Positions 1 through 8,333 of a stretch of 64,000 bases of DNA are shown here, piece after piece (the first letter of the stretch is position 1; each line of letters begins with the position of its first letter). Both the position numbers and the translations under genes were made by a program. A model generated the notes under the pieces. That model worked only from the letters and a program-made list of their open reading frames with translations, searched no databases and had not been told where the DNA came from. Source of the DNA: Ilex aquifolium (lineage: Eukaryota > Streptophyta > Magnoliopsida > Aquifoliales > Aquifoliaceae); assembly GCA_951799425.1 (NCBI GenBank), contig OX637403.1, forward strand, positions 25,448,811 to 25,512,810. Direction: 5' to 3'.

Positions 1-21
1 CTCTTTTCAGATTGATGCTCA

Positions 22-80
22 GCGTTCACATGGAGTGATGCTTTGTGTCGGGTTTTATGAGAGAGAGAGAGAGAGAGAGT
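22..80 (+). repeat. Direct repeat, left copy
   Basis: This stretch and 1321-1378 share agtgatgctttgtgtcgggt and similar flanks ending in a GA-rich run. The two copies bracket the plastid-derived block and the unassigned DNA after it, so that block probably entered, or was duplicated with, an existing nuclear sequence. The family of the repeat was not recognised. Confidence 0.6.
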
Positions 81-145
81 GACCGCCCGGATCTCACGAG
101 TGAATCGAAAGTTGGATCTACATTGGATCTCACCTGAATCGCCTC

Positions 146-381
146 ATCTCTAGGTTTCGTCGTAAACCTATTTGGTTATTTCCAATTACGTAAATCAATA
201 GTTCAAACCGCACTCAAAGGTAGGGCATTTCCCATTTTTATAGGAACTTCTGTACCAGAAACAATGGTATCTCCAATTATAGCCCCTCTGGGATGTAAAA
301 TATATCTCTTCTCACCATCCCCATAGTGTATGAGACAAATGTATGCATTTCGATTAGGGTCGTATTCTATGGTTACGGTAG
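146..381 (-). pseudogene. rpl2: Plastid rpl2 fragment: end of exon 1 plus start of its group II intron
   Basis: Read on the minus strand, 381 to about 214 encodes the plastid ribosomal protein L2 stretch [20 protein letters not shown] and continues through [20 protein letters not shown]. At about 213 it runs into GTGCGGTTTGA, the start of the rpl2 group II intron, and the intron continues to about 146. The rest of exon 1, most of the intron and exon 2 are absent. The intron shows that this was a DNA transfer, not a copy of spliced RNA. The piece has no start or stop codon and cannot work as a gene here. It joins foreign sequence abruptly at about 381. Confidence 0.9.
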
Positions 382-651
382 ATGGGAAGAAGGTATATTA
401 ATTGAAAATTTAGACCTAACGAAAACACGATACTTAATACTTAATGAAGAAGAACCAACCCATAAAAATTCTTTTTTTCTTAAAAAAGAAAAACTTATAC
501 AAATTCAATATTTGTAATGCTACTGCAGAATAAACCAAATAAAGATAAAGAAATAAAAAAGGAGAAATTCTATAGATATGATATAGAGAGAAAAAATAAT
601 TTTCTTATTTATTATTGGAATTGTAACAAATAGTTCGATGGGGAAAATAAA
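382..651. other. Unassigned segment between two plastid fragments
   Basis: This 270-bp piece lies between the rpl2 and ndhI fragments. An open frame on the plus strand enters from antisense rpl2 and ends at 517 with a Lys- and Asn-rich sequence (ILNEEEPTHKNSFF). Its composition resembles plastid DNA, but I could not assign it to a plastid gene. It may be a third plastid fragment or filler DNA at a repair junction. Confidence 0.4.
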
Positions 652-773
652 ATTCGAAAGAAACGATTGCTGAATTACAGTATTGATTTCGGAATCTGTA
701 TATTTTGTGGTAATTGCGTTGAGTATTGTCCAACAAATTGTTTATCAATGACTGAAGAATATGAACTTTCTAC
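652..773 (+). pseudogene. ndhI: Plastid ndhI fragment
   Basis: The plus strand encodes [20 protein letters not shown] followed by [21 protein letters not shown]. This is the second 4Fe-4S cluster motif (CxxCxxCxxxCP) of the plastid NADH dehydrogenase-like complex subunit I. About 40 of roughly 170 residues are present, with no start or stop codon. The frame ends at about 773, where it joins psbZ sequence; a few bases (ctac) are shared at the joint. This is a nuclear copy with no expected function. Confidence 0.92.
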
Positions 774-990
774 AAAAATGTTGTATTTTCTGGTACATCA
801 TTATGGATTGGATTAGTCTTTCTGGTGGGTATCCTTAATTCTCTCATTTCTTGAACCTATTCGTTCCAGATCCAAAATAGAAATGACCCCCCCCCCAGAA
901 TTCTTCTCGGTTGTGAGACACATTCAAACTCAATATAAGTCCCCCAGCTACAGCACTGCACGGGTCGATACGCACCCAAAAAAAAAAAAC
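774..990 (+). pseudogene. psbZ: Plastid psbZ 3' end and downstream spacer
   Basis: 774-854 encodes the last 26 residues of photosystem II protein Z ([20 protein letters not shown], then LNSLIS) and a TGA stop. The sequence after it, with a C-rich run near 887 and on to about 990, reads like the plastid spacer downstream of psbZ. The N-terminal half is missing. It sits directly against ndhI, although the two genes are far apart in plastid genomes, so the block is a mosaic. Confidence 0.88.
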
Positions 991-1391
991 TTTAAGATTA
1001 AAAAATAATTTATCTAGACCCATGTTAGCTTGTAATTTAATCTCATTGTATTATAACAAGTATTTTTCTAATTACAACTTAATGCTAAATTTATGCACGT
1101 TATCCAATAGATTAGGCATTTCTTAAACATCTCAAAGCCAACGGTACTCGATGCATAGAGAAAGCAAATGTAATTATAAAAATGCATGGATAAACACGCA
1201 TTCATCAATTGCGAGAAAAAAAAAAAACCAGTTGTGGGGTGGGGACAGCTAGCTTTCATCAAAATCAAGAGTCAAAAGTCTGAAGGCTTTGGTTTTATTC
1301 ATCTTTTCCGGAATTGTTGCTCTGCTTTCACATGTAGTGATGCTTTGTGTCGGGTTTTATAGTGGAGAGAGAGAGAACACTCAAAAACTCG
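991..1391. other. Intergenic DNA, no gene seen
   Basis: AT-rich sequence with poly(A) runs near 980 and 1215 and the right copy of the direct repeat at 1321-1378. No reading frame here resembles a known protein. Confidence 0.6.
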
Positions 1392-1740
1392 GGTCTGTTT
1401 GGTTTGCGTTTCAAAAACAGGTATTCGAAAACAGTTTTTGAGAAGAGTTTTAAGAAAATAGTTTTGATATTTTTGGAGATAAAAAACTTGTTTGGTTAGA
1501 TGATTTCAAAAACAATTTTACAGAACAGAAACTAGTAAAACTTGTTTGGACAGCCTAAATATATGTTTGAACATTAATTCAAACATTAATAAAAAAATAT
1601 AAGAAAGTTATTTTTAGATTGATAATTTCATAAAAAAAAATTCAATAAACCAAACTTTAAAATATAATATATATTATAATATATATATTTATAAATTCTT
1701 ATATATAAATTCCTAGATATATATATACATATATATACCA

Positions 1741-1790
<50 letters not shown>

Positions 1791-2018
1791 TTATAAATTC
1801 TTATATATAAATTCGTAGATATATATATACATATAAATTCTTATATATAAATTCCTAGATATATATATACATATATATACCAATTTATATATATATATAT
1901 ATACACACGTATATATATAATATACATATAAATTATTATATATAAATTCGTAGATATATATATACATATATATACCAATTTATATATATATATATATAAT
2001 ATATTATATTATAATATC

Positions 2019-2059
<41 letters not shown>

Positions 2060-2334
2060 TATGAGAGAGAGGAAGAAGTAAAAAAAAAAATGAAGAAATT
2101 TGCTCCTAAGGAGACTCGAAGGGCAGACCTCATTAAAGTCCAAAATTGTTCTCCTTTTTTTCAAAATTTTCAAAGAAAACTCCGAAATCAAGCTAGACTT
2201 GTTTTCTGTTTCTTTGACTCAATTCTCAAAATTTTCTAAAATTTGGAGAACAAAAAAGCTAAACAAATAGGTTTTGGGTGTTTTTGAAATTTTGAGAACA
2301 AAAAACAGTTTTCGAAACACAAACCAAACACGCC
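1392..2334. mobile_element. TIR element (MITE-like) with a large TA-rich core
   Basis: The ends are inverted repeats: left GGTCTGTTTGGTTTGCGTTT, right (reversed) GGCGTGTTTGGTTTGTGTTT. CTCG is present on both sides (1388-1391 and 2335-2338) as a possible target duplication. Subterminal sequences also pair (ttttcgaaaacagtttttg types). The core, about 1660-2060, is TA microsatellite with an imperfect repeat of ttataaattcttatatataa and similar units. There is no coding capacity. The TIR resembles the GTTTGGTTTG ends of many Harbinger- or hAT-type plant MITEs; the superfamily is not settled. Confidence 0.65.
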
Positions 2335-2706
2335 CTCGATCTCTAGAACAAATAATAAAAAAAAATTGACAAAAAAATATCAACATGTGTATATTATTAT
2401 ATTAAGCCACAAATCAATCAGAAATCAAATAATTCAACTTAACAATAAAAATAATGATGTAAAAAATGGGCGAGAATGTGTACAAGAGTATATTTTCAAA
2501 CTACTGACTATCTTATTAGATAGATACCACATAGATAATATGGTGCATAATATGTGTCAAAAGTTTCATGAATATATTTGTAAAATATTTATGGTTAATG
2601 CGTTAATAGATAAAATATGCCCAACCTTAGTAAAAATTAGAAAATAAAAGAAGTATCTTTTGACAATTTTTAAGAGATGTAGATAAAAAAATTTCCTTAT
2701 ATTTAT
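2335..2706. other. Intergenic DNA, no gene seen
   Basis: AT-rich sequence. The 93-codon frame at 2366-2647 has no recognisable motif and is probably chance. Confidence 0.5.
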
Positions 2707-3086
2707 TGAAGGGAAATTTTCACAAAATTCACAAACATGTGAGAAACAAAAAAAATAGAGAGAACACACGCCTAAGAAAATAATCACACGCACAAGACAG
2801 TATTTACGTGGTTCGACAATTTGCCTACGTCCACGAAGTTACAGGGATTTCACTATAATCAAGAAGAAGTATAGAGTGTGGTCGACAGTACATAAAACAA
2901 GAACCTTAATCACAAAAAAATAAATGATTTCTGCGCACAGGGCAACAAAACGGGCCCAAACCGGTGAACAAAATGGGCCTATGGACTAGGCGTCAGAAAA
3001 TCTCCCATTAAAAATTCACACAACATTATTTCGGATCGAATCATCATCCGGATCAAAAACACAACTAGACTCCAAAAAATCCAACA
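2707..3086 (-). mobile_element. Solo LTR with 5-bp target duplication
   Basis: The 380-bp unit is bounded by TG and CA (tgaaggg to ccaaca on the plus strand; tgttgga to cccttca on the minus) and flanked on both sides by TTTAT (2702-2706 and 3087-3091). It contains a cgtggttcgacaatttgcct type block. Blocks like this, with a cacgtaaat-type 3' region, are common in plant LTR retrotransposon LTRs read on the minus strand. No internal domain is left, so this is the product of LTR-LTR recombination. It lies about 360 bp upstream of the NLR start codon. Confidence 0.8.
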
Positions 3087-3447
3087 TTTATGATTTGGAA
3101 CGGAAAAGTTAAATTGAATCACTAATATTCAACCAGCTGGAAGATGCGGAAATGGAAATTTACAAATTTTGTATCTCTCCATTGAAGCCTTCCTTCCGAA
3201 AACGTTCATTGTACAGAAAGAAGGAAAATTAATAAAATTGAAAAAAGTTAACTTCAACTAAATATTTCAAAAGTTTCTTATTTTACATTAGAACATCTCT
3301 TTTTTAATATTAAATACATTTGCTTTGGTTAGTTTCATTGTATTGTCGACTTTAACATTTCATCTAGCCCTGTCCTTCAACCATTTCCTCAAACCTTTTT
3401 GAGCTGAGAGACCTAAAAGCCATTTTAAGAAAAGTGAAGAGAGAAAA
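3087..3447 (+). promoter_or_regulatory. Upstream region and 5' leader of NLR copy A
   Basis: This stretch matches 33671-34012, directly upstream of the NLR copy B start codon, with scattered substitutions and small indels. Shared blocks include aaatacatttgctttggtta and the leader gctgagagacctaaaagcca. Conservation up to the ATG in both copies shows that promoter and leader were duplicated with the gene. A tattaaatac stretch about 140 bp upstream of the ATG is a possible TATA region; this is a weak call. Confidence 0.55.
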
Positions 3448-6264
3448 ATGGCAGAGATTGCTATATCCTTTCTACTCGACCAGCTAAAACCCTTGCTGAT
3501 TGAAGAGGCAAGACTTTTAGGTGGTGTTGGGAAAGAAGTTGTGCTCATCAAAGAAGAATTGGAGAAAATGAAGAACTTCGTAAGAGTTGTAGATACGAAA
3601 AAAGAGACTGATGAACAACTCCAAAAGTGGGTGCTGCGAGTCCAAGATGTTGCAAACGATATCGAAGATGTTCTTGATGAATTCATGCTCCGGTTGGGGC
3701 GTGATCATGGGGATGGTATCCATGGTTTTCTTCGTAAGATGGCTTGCTCTATTAAGAACCTAAAAGCTCGTCACAAAATTGCTTCTGAACTAAGAAAAGT
3801 CAAGTCCAGAGTCGAGGATCTTTCTAAGGATGTTCCTGTGGGATATCGAATCCCAGAGCAAGGCTCAAGCTCTACCATCATTAGCAACACATGTTATGAT
3901 GGTCGAGGTGATGCGCTTCTAATAGAAGAAGCTGAGCTTGTGGGCATCGAGAAGCCCAAACAACAACTCATTAGTTGGCTTCTTGATGGCGACTCTCAAC
4001 TCAAGGTGGTATCAGTGGTCGGGATGGGCGGACTCGGCAAAACCACACTGGTAAAAAGAGTCTTCGAGGATACACAAGTGAAGATGCAATTCAAAAGCCA
4101 TGCTTGGATAACTGTTTCACAGTCATTTGACATTGTCAAGCTCTTGAAGGACTTGATTGAACAAGTCTATGATGAAATAAAGCAAGCAATGCCTCAAAGA
4201 ATGGAAACCATGAATGAGGATAAGTTAAAAGCAGTCATCAAAGAATTCCTCCAAGAACGCAGGTATGTGGTCGTGTTAGACGATATATGGAACAAACAAG
4301 TATGGGATGCCATCAAGTATGCATTGCCTGATGGTAATTGTGGTAGTCGTGTACTGCTCACAACTCGTGTAGTTGATGTGGCTTCTGATTCTTGCTTTGA
4401 ATCCCGAGGTTACAAGTATGAAATGAATGCCTTGTCTGATGAAGAGTCTTGGACTCTCTTCTGTAATAAGACATTTGAAGACAAACGCTGCCCTCCACAT
4501 CTTGAAAAACCGTCACGAAATATATTGAGAAAATGCGAGGGATTGCCACTTGCGATTGTTGCAATTGGTGGCATATTGGCTTTGAAGGACAAAAGCAGAA
4601 TAGACGAGTGGGAGATGGTTCAGCGCGACCTTAGTGTTGAACTTGAAGGTACGGGCAAATATGAGAGAGTGAAGAAAATATTGTCTCTTAGTTACTATGA
4701 TCTACCTTACCATCTCAAAATTTGCTTCATTTACTTGAGCATTTTTCCTGAGGATTATAAAATTGAAAAGAAGCAGGTGATTCCACTGTGGACTGCTCTA
4801 CAATTCGTGCAAGAGAATGAAAGAAAAACTTCAGAAGAAGTTGCCAAAGGCTATTTCAACGAACTGCTCAACAGAAGCTTAATTCAAGTGGTAGAGGCAA
4901 CACTCGAGGGAAGACCCAAAATATACCGTATCCATGATCTTCTACGTGAAATCATACATTCAAGGTCGAAAGAGCAGAATATTGTAACTTTGTCCTCAGA
5001 ACAAGATGTGATGTGGCCAGATAAAGTTCGACACTTGGCATTTCATTACTCAAAAGATGTACAACAACAACAAAGCAAGTATCTTCGTTCACTTCGCTCT
5101 CTGATCATTTTTCCTTGGGTTGATGAGGAATGTGGGTTACGTGTGCTTTCAGTCTTAGTTGGTTGTTGTAAGTTGCTGAAGGTTATAGATTTAAGTTATA
5201 TTGAATTCAAGACATTCCCATATGATGTTTTTAAACTACGTCACCTCCGGTATCTAAGCATGAACAATTGTGCCCTGGAAACCCTTCCAAAATCTATTGG
5301 AAAGCTTTGGAATTTGGAGACCTTGGATCTGAGCTACAACTCGTTGTATCATTTGCCTGTCGAAATAGGAAACCTTCGGAAGCTCCAGATCTTGGATGTG
5401 ACTGAGAACTATTTGGATGAGTTTCCTGCTGCAATAGGAAAACTTCAGAAACTTAGGCGTCTCTATGTGTGCAAGAAAAAGCATCATTGGAATTGTACAA
5501 TCCCAGCGGAAATAGGAAATTTGTCATCCCTTGAAAAGCTATATACAATCAATGCGTACAAAAGGAATGGCAATATTGTGACGGAAGAAATAGAGAAGCT
5601 TACCCATCTAAAGACTTTAACCATTGCGGACTTGAAAAGAGAAGACGGAGTAGCCCTATGCTTGTCCCTTCAAAAGTTGAGCAACCTTTGCTCACTAGCT
5701 GTTCAATCAACTGACATCATTGATCTACAATCTTTTCCTTCGGGTCTTCCATTTCTACGAAAGCTATTTTTATGTGGACCTCTTGAGAGAGTACCAGACT
5801 GGATTTCTTGTCTGTATAGTTTGGTCAATGTAAGCTTCGAAGGGAGCTGCTTAAGGGACGACCCACTACAATGCCTACGAGATTTGCCATATCTCCTAAA
5901 CCTTGAATTGTATAGTGCGTATGATGGAGAGGAATTGTGCTTCAAGGCTGGAGGGTTTCCAAAGCTCAAGAAATTAAGTCTTGAGAGATTAGATGAGTTG
6001 AGATGGCTGAGAGTAGAGCAGGGTGCCTTGCCTCATCTTGTACACCTATCCATTGCCGATTGTGATAAATTAGAGGTGCCATTGGGAATCGAACATCCAT
6101 GCAACCTTGGAGAGCTTTTTCTATATAGTATGTCTCGGTCAGCACTTGAGGCCCTTTCAAATCAATATGCAAAACTTGGACATTGCTCAAAAATTGCACA
6201 CATTCCTCGCGTCATAGTCTTTTATCGGACAAAATCATTACAGAGGGTGTTTTATACTCTATAA
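3448..6264 (+). CDS. CC-NBS-LRR (RPM1-type) disease resistance protein
   Basis: A single-exon NLR of 938 residues, a normal length for this family. An Rx-type coiled coil spans about 1-125, with DIEDVLDEF at 71-79 as the EDVID motif. The NB-ARC domain has the P-loop GMGGLGKTT (192-200), kinase-2 VVVLDDIW (274-281), RNBS-B GSRVLLTTR (299-307), GLPL within CEGLPLAI (363-370) and RNBS-D CFIYLSIFPEDY (426-437). The MHD site reads IHD (495-497). LRRs fill about 560-900. In the family these proteins are intracellular receptors that exchange ATP for ADP and trigger immunity on sensing effectors; the target here is unknown. The ATG fits the start in copy B. The last 20 or so codons diverge from copy B (24251-24682), where a LINE lies just downstream and has probably changed the natural end. 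No internal stop is present, so the gene could be active. Confidence 0.93.
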   Translation: MAEIAISFLLDQLKPLLIEEARLLGGVGKEVVLIKEELEKMKNFVRVVDTKKETDEQLQKWVLRVQDVANDIEDVLDEFMLRLGRDHGDGIHGFLRKMACSIKNLKARHKIASELRKVKSRVEDLSKDVPVGYRIPEQGSSSTIISNTCYDGRGDALLIEEAELVGIEKPKQQLISWLLDGDSQLKVVSVVGMGGLGKTTLVKRVFEDTQVKMQFKSHAWITVSQSFDIVKLLKDLIEQVYDEIKQAMPQRMETMNEDKLKAVIKEFLQERRYVVVLDDIWNKQVWDAIKYALPDGNCGSRVLLTTRVVDVASDSCFESRGYKYEMNALSDEESWTLFCNKTFEDKRCPPHLEKPSRNILRKCEGLPLAIVAIGGILALKDKSRIDEWEMVQRDLSVELEGTGKYERVKKILSLSYYDLPYHLKICFIYLSIFPEDYKIEKKQVIPLWTALQFVQENERKTSEEVAKGYFNELLNRSLIQVVEATLEGRPKIYRIHDLLREIIHSRSKEQNIVTLSSEQDVMWPDKVRHLAFHYSKDVQQQQSKYLRSLRSLIIFPWVDEECGLRVLSVLVGCCKLLKVIDLSYIEFKTFPYDVFKLRHLRYLSMNNCALETLPKSIGKLWNLETLDLSYNSLYHLPVEIGNLRKLQILDVTENYLDEFPAAIGKLQKLRRLYVCKKKHHWNCTIPAEIGNLSSLEKLYTINAYKRNGNIVTEEIEKLTHLKTLTIADLKREDGVALCLSLQKLSNLCSLAVQSTDIIDLQSFPSGLPFLRKLFLCGPLERVPDWISCLYSLVNVSFEGSCLRDDPLQCLRDLPYLLNLELYSAYDGEELCFKAGGFPKLKKLSLERLDELRWLRVEQGALPHLVHLSIADCDKLEVPLGIEHPCNLGELFLYSMSRSALEALSNQYAKLGHCSKIAHIPRVIVFYRTKSLQRVFYTL

Positions 6265-7026
6265 ACAAATAAGGCAAGACTCCTTGCTGCTCTCCTCCTT
6301 ATCAACAATTCTTAGTTGCGGTATTTGCTTATTGTTTTTGCCAGTTGAAAAATGTCATTAATAGAGTTGTGCAGGTTGTGGAAGAGCTGACGGATAGCTG
6401 GGAGACAAAGACAGAGACCAGTAATCCTTCGTTTTCTGTTGGAACTGTTTGGCAACCACCACCTGCTGGAGTTCTAAAGATTAACTGTGATGGAGCTTTG
6501 TTCAAAGAGACAAAGGAAGGAGCATTTGCTGTCTTGGTTCGTGACCATGAGGGACACTTTCTCCTAAGTGAGGCTCAAAGACTGGTGGCATCATCCGCTT
6601 TGGTAACTGAGGCCCATGCAATTAGGAGAGCATGTAAGCTAGCAGTGGAGCAAAGGTATGATAAAGTAGTTATTGAATTTGACTCGAAGCAACTCATTGA
6701 CTCCCTGCATAGAGGCCATGGAGATTGTCTAAGGGAGATTGCACCTATCCAGCAGGATATCAGGAACTATGCGGTACTGGTTCCTTCCATAGAATTTCAA
6801 GCAGTACGAAGAAATCAAAACAAGGCGGCTCATAGTTTAGCAGCTCATGCCAGAAGGGGTTTTGTCCACTTTCAGGGGATAGATGTTGTACCAAGAGTAT
6901 TGATGGTATCATTAGGCAAGAAGCTAGAGATGGAATAGGTTGAGTGCAAGAGAATGTAATAGTTGTTAGTTGTGTTTTCGGTTAGTTAATGAAATTATTT
7001 TTTCTTGACCCAAAAAAAAAAAAAAA
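6265..7026 (+). mobile_element. 5'-truncated LINE with poly(A) tail
   Basis: Non-LTR retrotransposon 3' end: the RNase H-like region of ORF2, a short 3' UTR and a run of 15 A at 7012-7026. After the tail the sequence resumes with tagtagtttttaggtatgcc, which matches NLR copy B (tactagtatttaggcatggc at about 24632). The LINE therefore landed in the last codons or 3' UTR of the NLR. The left end lies somewhere in 6210-6345, and no clean target duplication could be read. 5' truncation and a 3' poly(A) are typical of target-primed reverse transcription. Confidence 0.85.
6345..6938 (+). CDS. RNase H-like (RVT_3) domain ORF, LINE-derived
   Basis: A 197-codon open frame ending in TAG and containing the plant LINE C-terminal RNase H fold. 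It has LKINCDGALF (first Asp), VTEAHAIRRA (Glu), VVIEFDSKQL (second Asp) and NQNKAAHSLAAHA near the end. The acidic residues expected for metal binding are present and there are no stops or frameshifts. The frame begins 80 bp after the NLR stop codon and lies on the same strand. It is most simply the tail of LINE ORF2 and may not be translated. Its intactness points to a fairly recent insertion, or less likely to retention. No independent promoter is visible. Confidence 0.75.
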   Translation: MKNVINRVVQVVEELTDSWETKTETSNPSFSVGTVWQPPPAGVLKINCDGALFKETKEGAFAVLVRDHEGHFLLSEAQRLVASSALVTEAHAIRRACKLAVEQRYDKVVIEFDSKQLIDSLHRGHGDCLREIAPIQQDIRNYAVLVPSIEFQAVRRNQNKAAHSLAAHARRGFVHFQGIDVVPRVLMVSLGKKLEME

Positions 7027-7382
7027 GTTTCTCTAGTAGTTTTTAGGTATGCCCAAATTCAGTTGTGTTACCTCAGTTTTCAGTTAAATCTTGGATTTTC
7101 TGATGAAGGAAATGAAGTTGGGGTTTTTAGCAAAAAGACAATGCAATGTCATTTTTATTCCTTTGTAACTTCTTTCTTTGTTATTACTATCTCGAAAAGC
7201 CAAAAAATAAATAAATAAATTAGATTTTCATTTTTATTCACCCCTTTTTACTCTTAATTTATAAGTCTAATTTGATATCCTATTTTATTAATGTCGATAG
7301 TTTAATAGTAAATTCCTATATAGCTAGACATCGATAGAGTTTACTTTCAATCCCGTGAATACAACTAATAGATCACTTGATT
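7027..7382 (+). other. NLR copy A 3' flank, continued
   Basis: The sequence after the LINE matches the 3' flank of copy B at about 24630-24918 (shared tgtaactt, ttattactatc, gaaaagccaa). It ends with ACTTGATT at 7375-7382, which is single in copy B and duplicated here around the next element. No gene is present. Confidence 0.75.
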
Positions 7383-8191
7383 CATGGGTGGAGCCAGGAA
7401 CTGGCTTTAAGGGTGGGCATAACCTATATTTTATATATGTTAATAAAATGGTACAGATCACAAATCTAATTTCGATAAAAATCTAAGCTACCTACAAAAA
7501 AATCAAGCCTAAGGTCAAAATAATTTCTAAAATGAAAAGGAAAAAAGTCGTTACCAAACAATACTACTTTTTACTAGATAGATATATTAAAATTAATAGG
7601 CAATTACACTTGATTCGCTAAAAAATTCAAACTAGATCAAACTCTATTGAAGATGTCTAGGTATAATCTCACATAATTATTTTTAGTAGGTAGAATAGGT
7701 TTGTCTCGAACATTGATTTGTCTTAAGCCGCCCTAACTCTTAACTTTTTTTCTCTAAATTTATAAAAGTAAAACGACACATTTATATTAATTACGTCGCA
7801 TTTCATAATAAAAACTCATTAAATCGAAAAGGGTCAAAAGTTGATGCATATAACGTATATGAACAAAAAAAAAAAATAATAATAGCTCTTATCGAAATGT
7901 TATAATTGACGTTGATGATTTTCATATTTTATATTAAAATCACAAAGCTATCAAAAAAAATTAGGAATTAAGCGTAATACTACCGCTACATATCCAATTG
8001 AAACAATTTCACCTTAAAATTTTGAATTTAAAACCAAATAATACTCAAATTTGTAAATTAAGATAAATTTTAAGGGTGGACATAATAAATTATATCTAAA
8101 AAAATAACTAAAATTTATATATGTAAAATTAAAAAAGAAAAATTTTGAGGGGTGGGCAAGTGCCCCTGACCCTTATATGCCTCCACCCTTG
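7383..8191. mobile_element. hAT-type MITE with 8-bp target duplication
   Basis: The 809-bp element begins CATGGGTGGAG and ends with the complement of CAAGGGTGGAG. ACTTGATT flanks both sides (7375-7382 and 8192-8199). The matching flank of NLR copy B carries the site once, uninterrupted, at 24911-24918, which serves as an empty site. An 8-bp duplication and CA..GGG-type ends fit the hAT superfamily. No transposase frame is present, so the element is non-autonomous. Confidence 0.88.
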
Positions 8192-8333
8192 ACTTGATTA
8201 GTTCACTTACTTAGATCAGCAAATGTAATGGTGCATGACGTTTACGATTAATTTATGTTGAGGATTTCGAATAACACATTACGGGAGGAGAAGATGGAAT
8301 GTCCACGAATCAAGGTGGACTTATACTTGTCAA

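Noticed and set aside
146-990. Functional rpl2, ndhI or psbZ genes
   Set aside because: Each is a fragment without start or complete frame and in a nuclear, transposon-rich setting.
2366-2647. 93-codon open frame
   Set aside because: AT-rich, no motif, biased Ile/Lys/Asn composition; probably chance.
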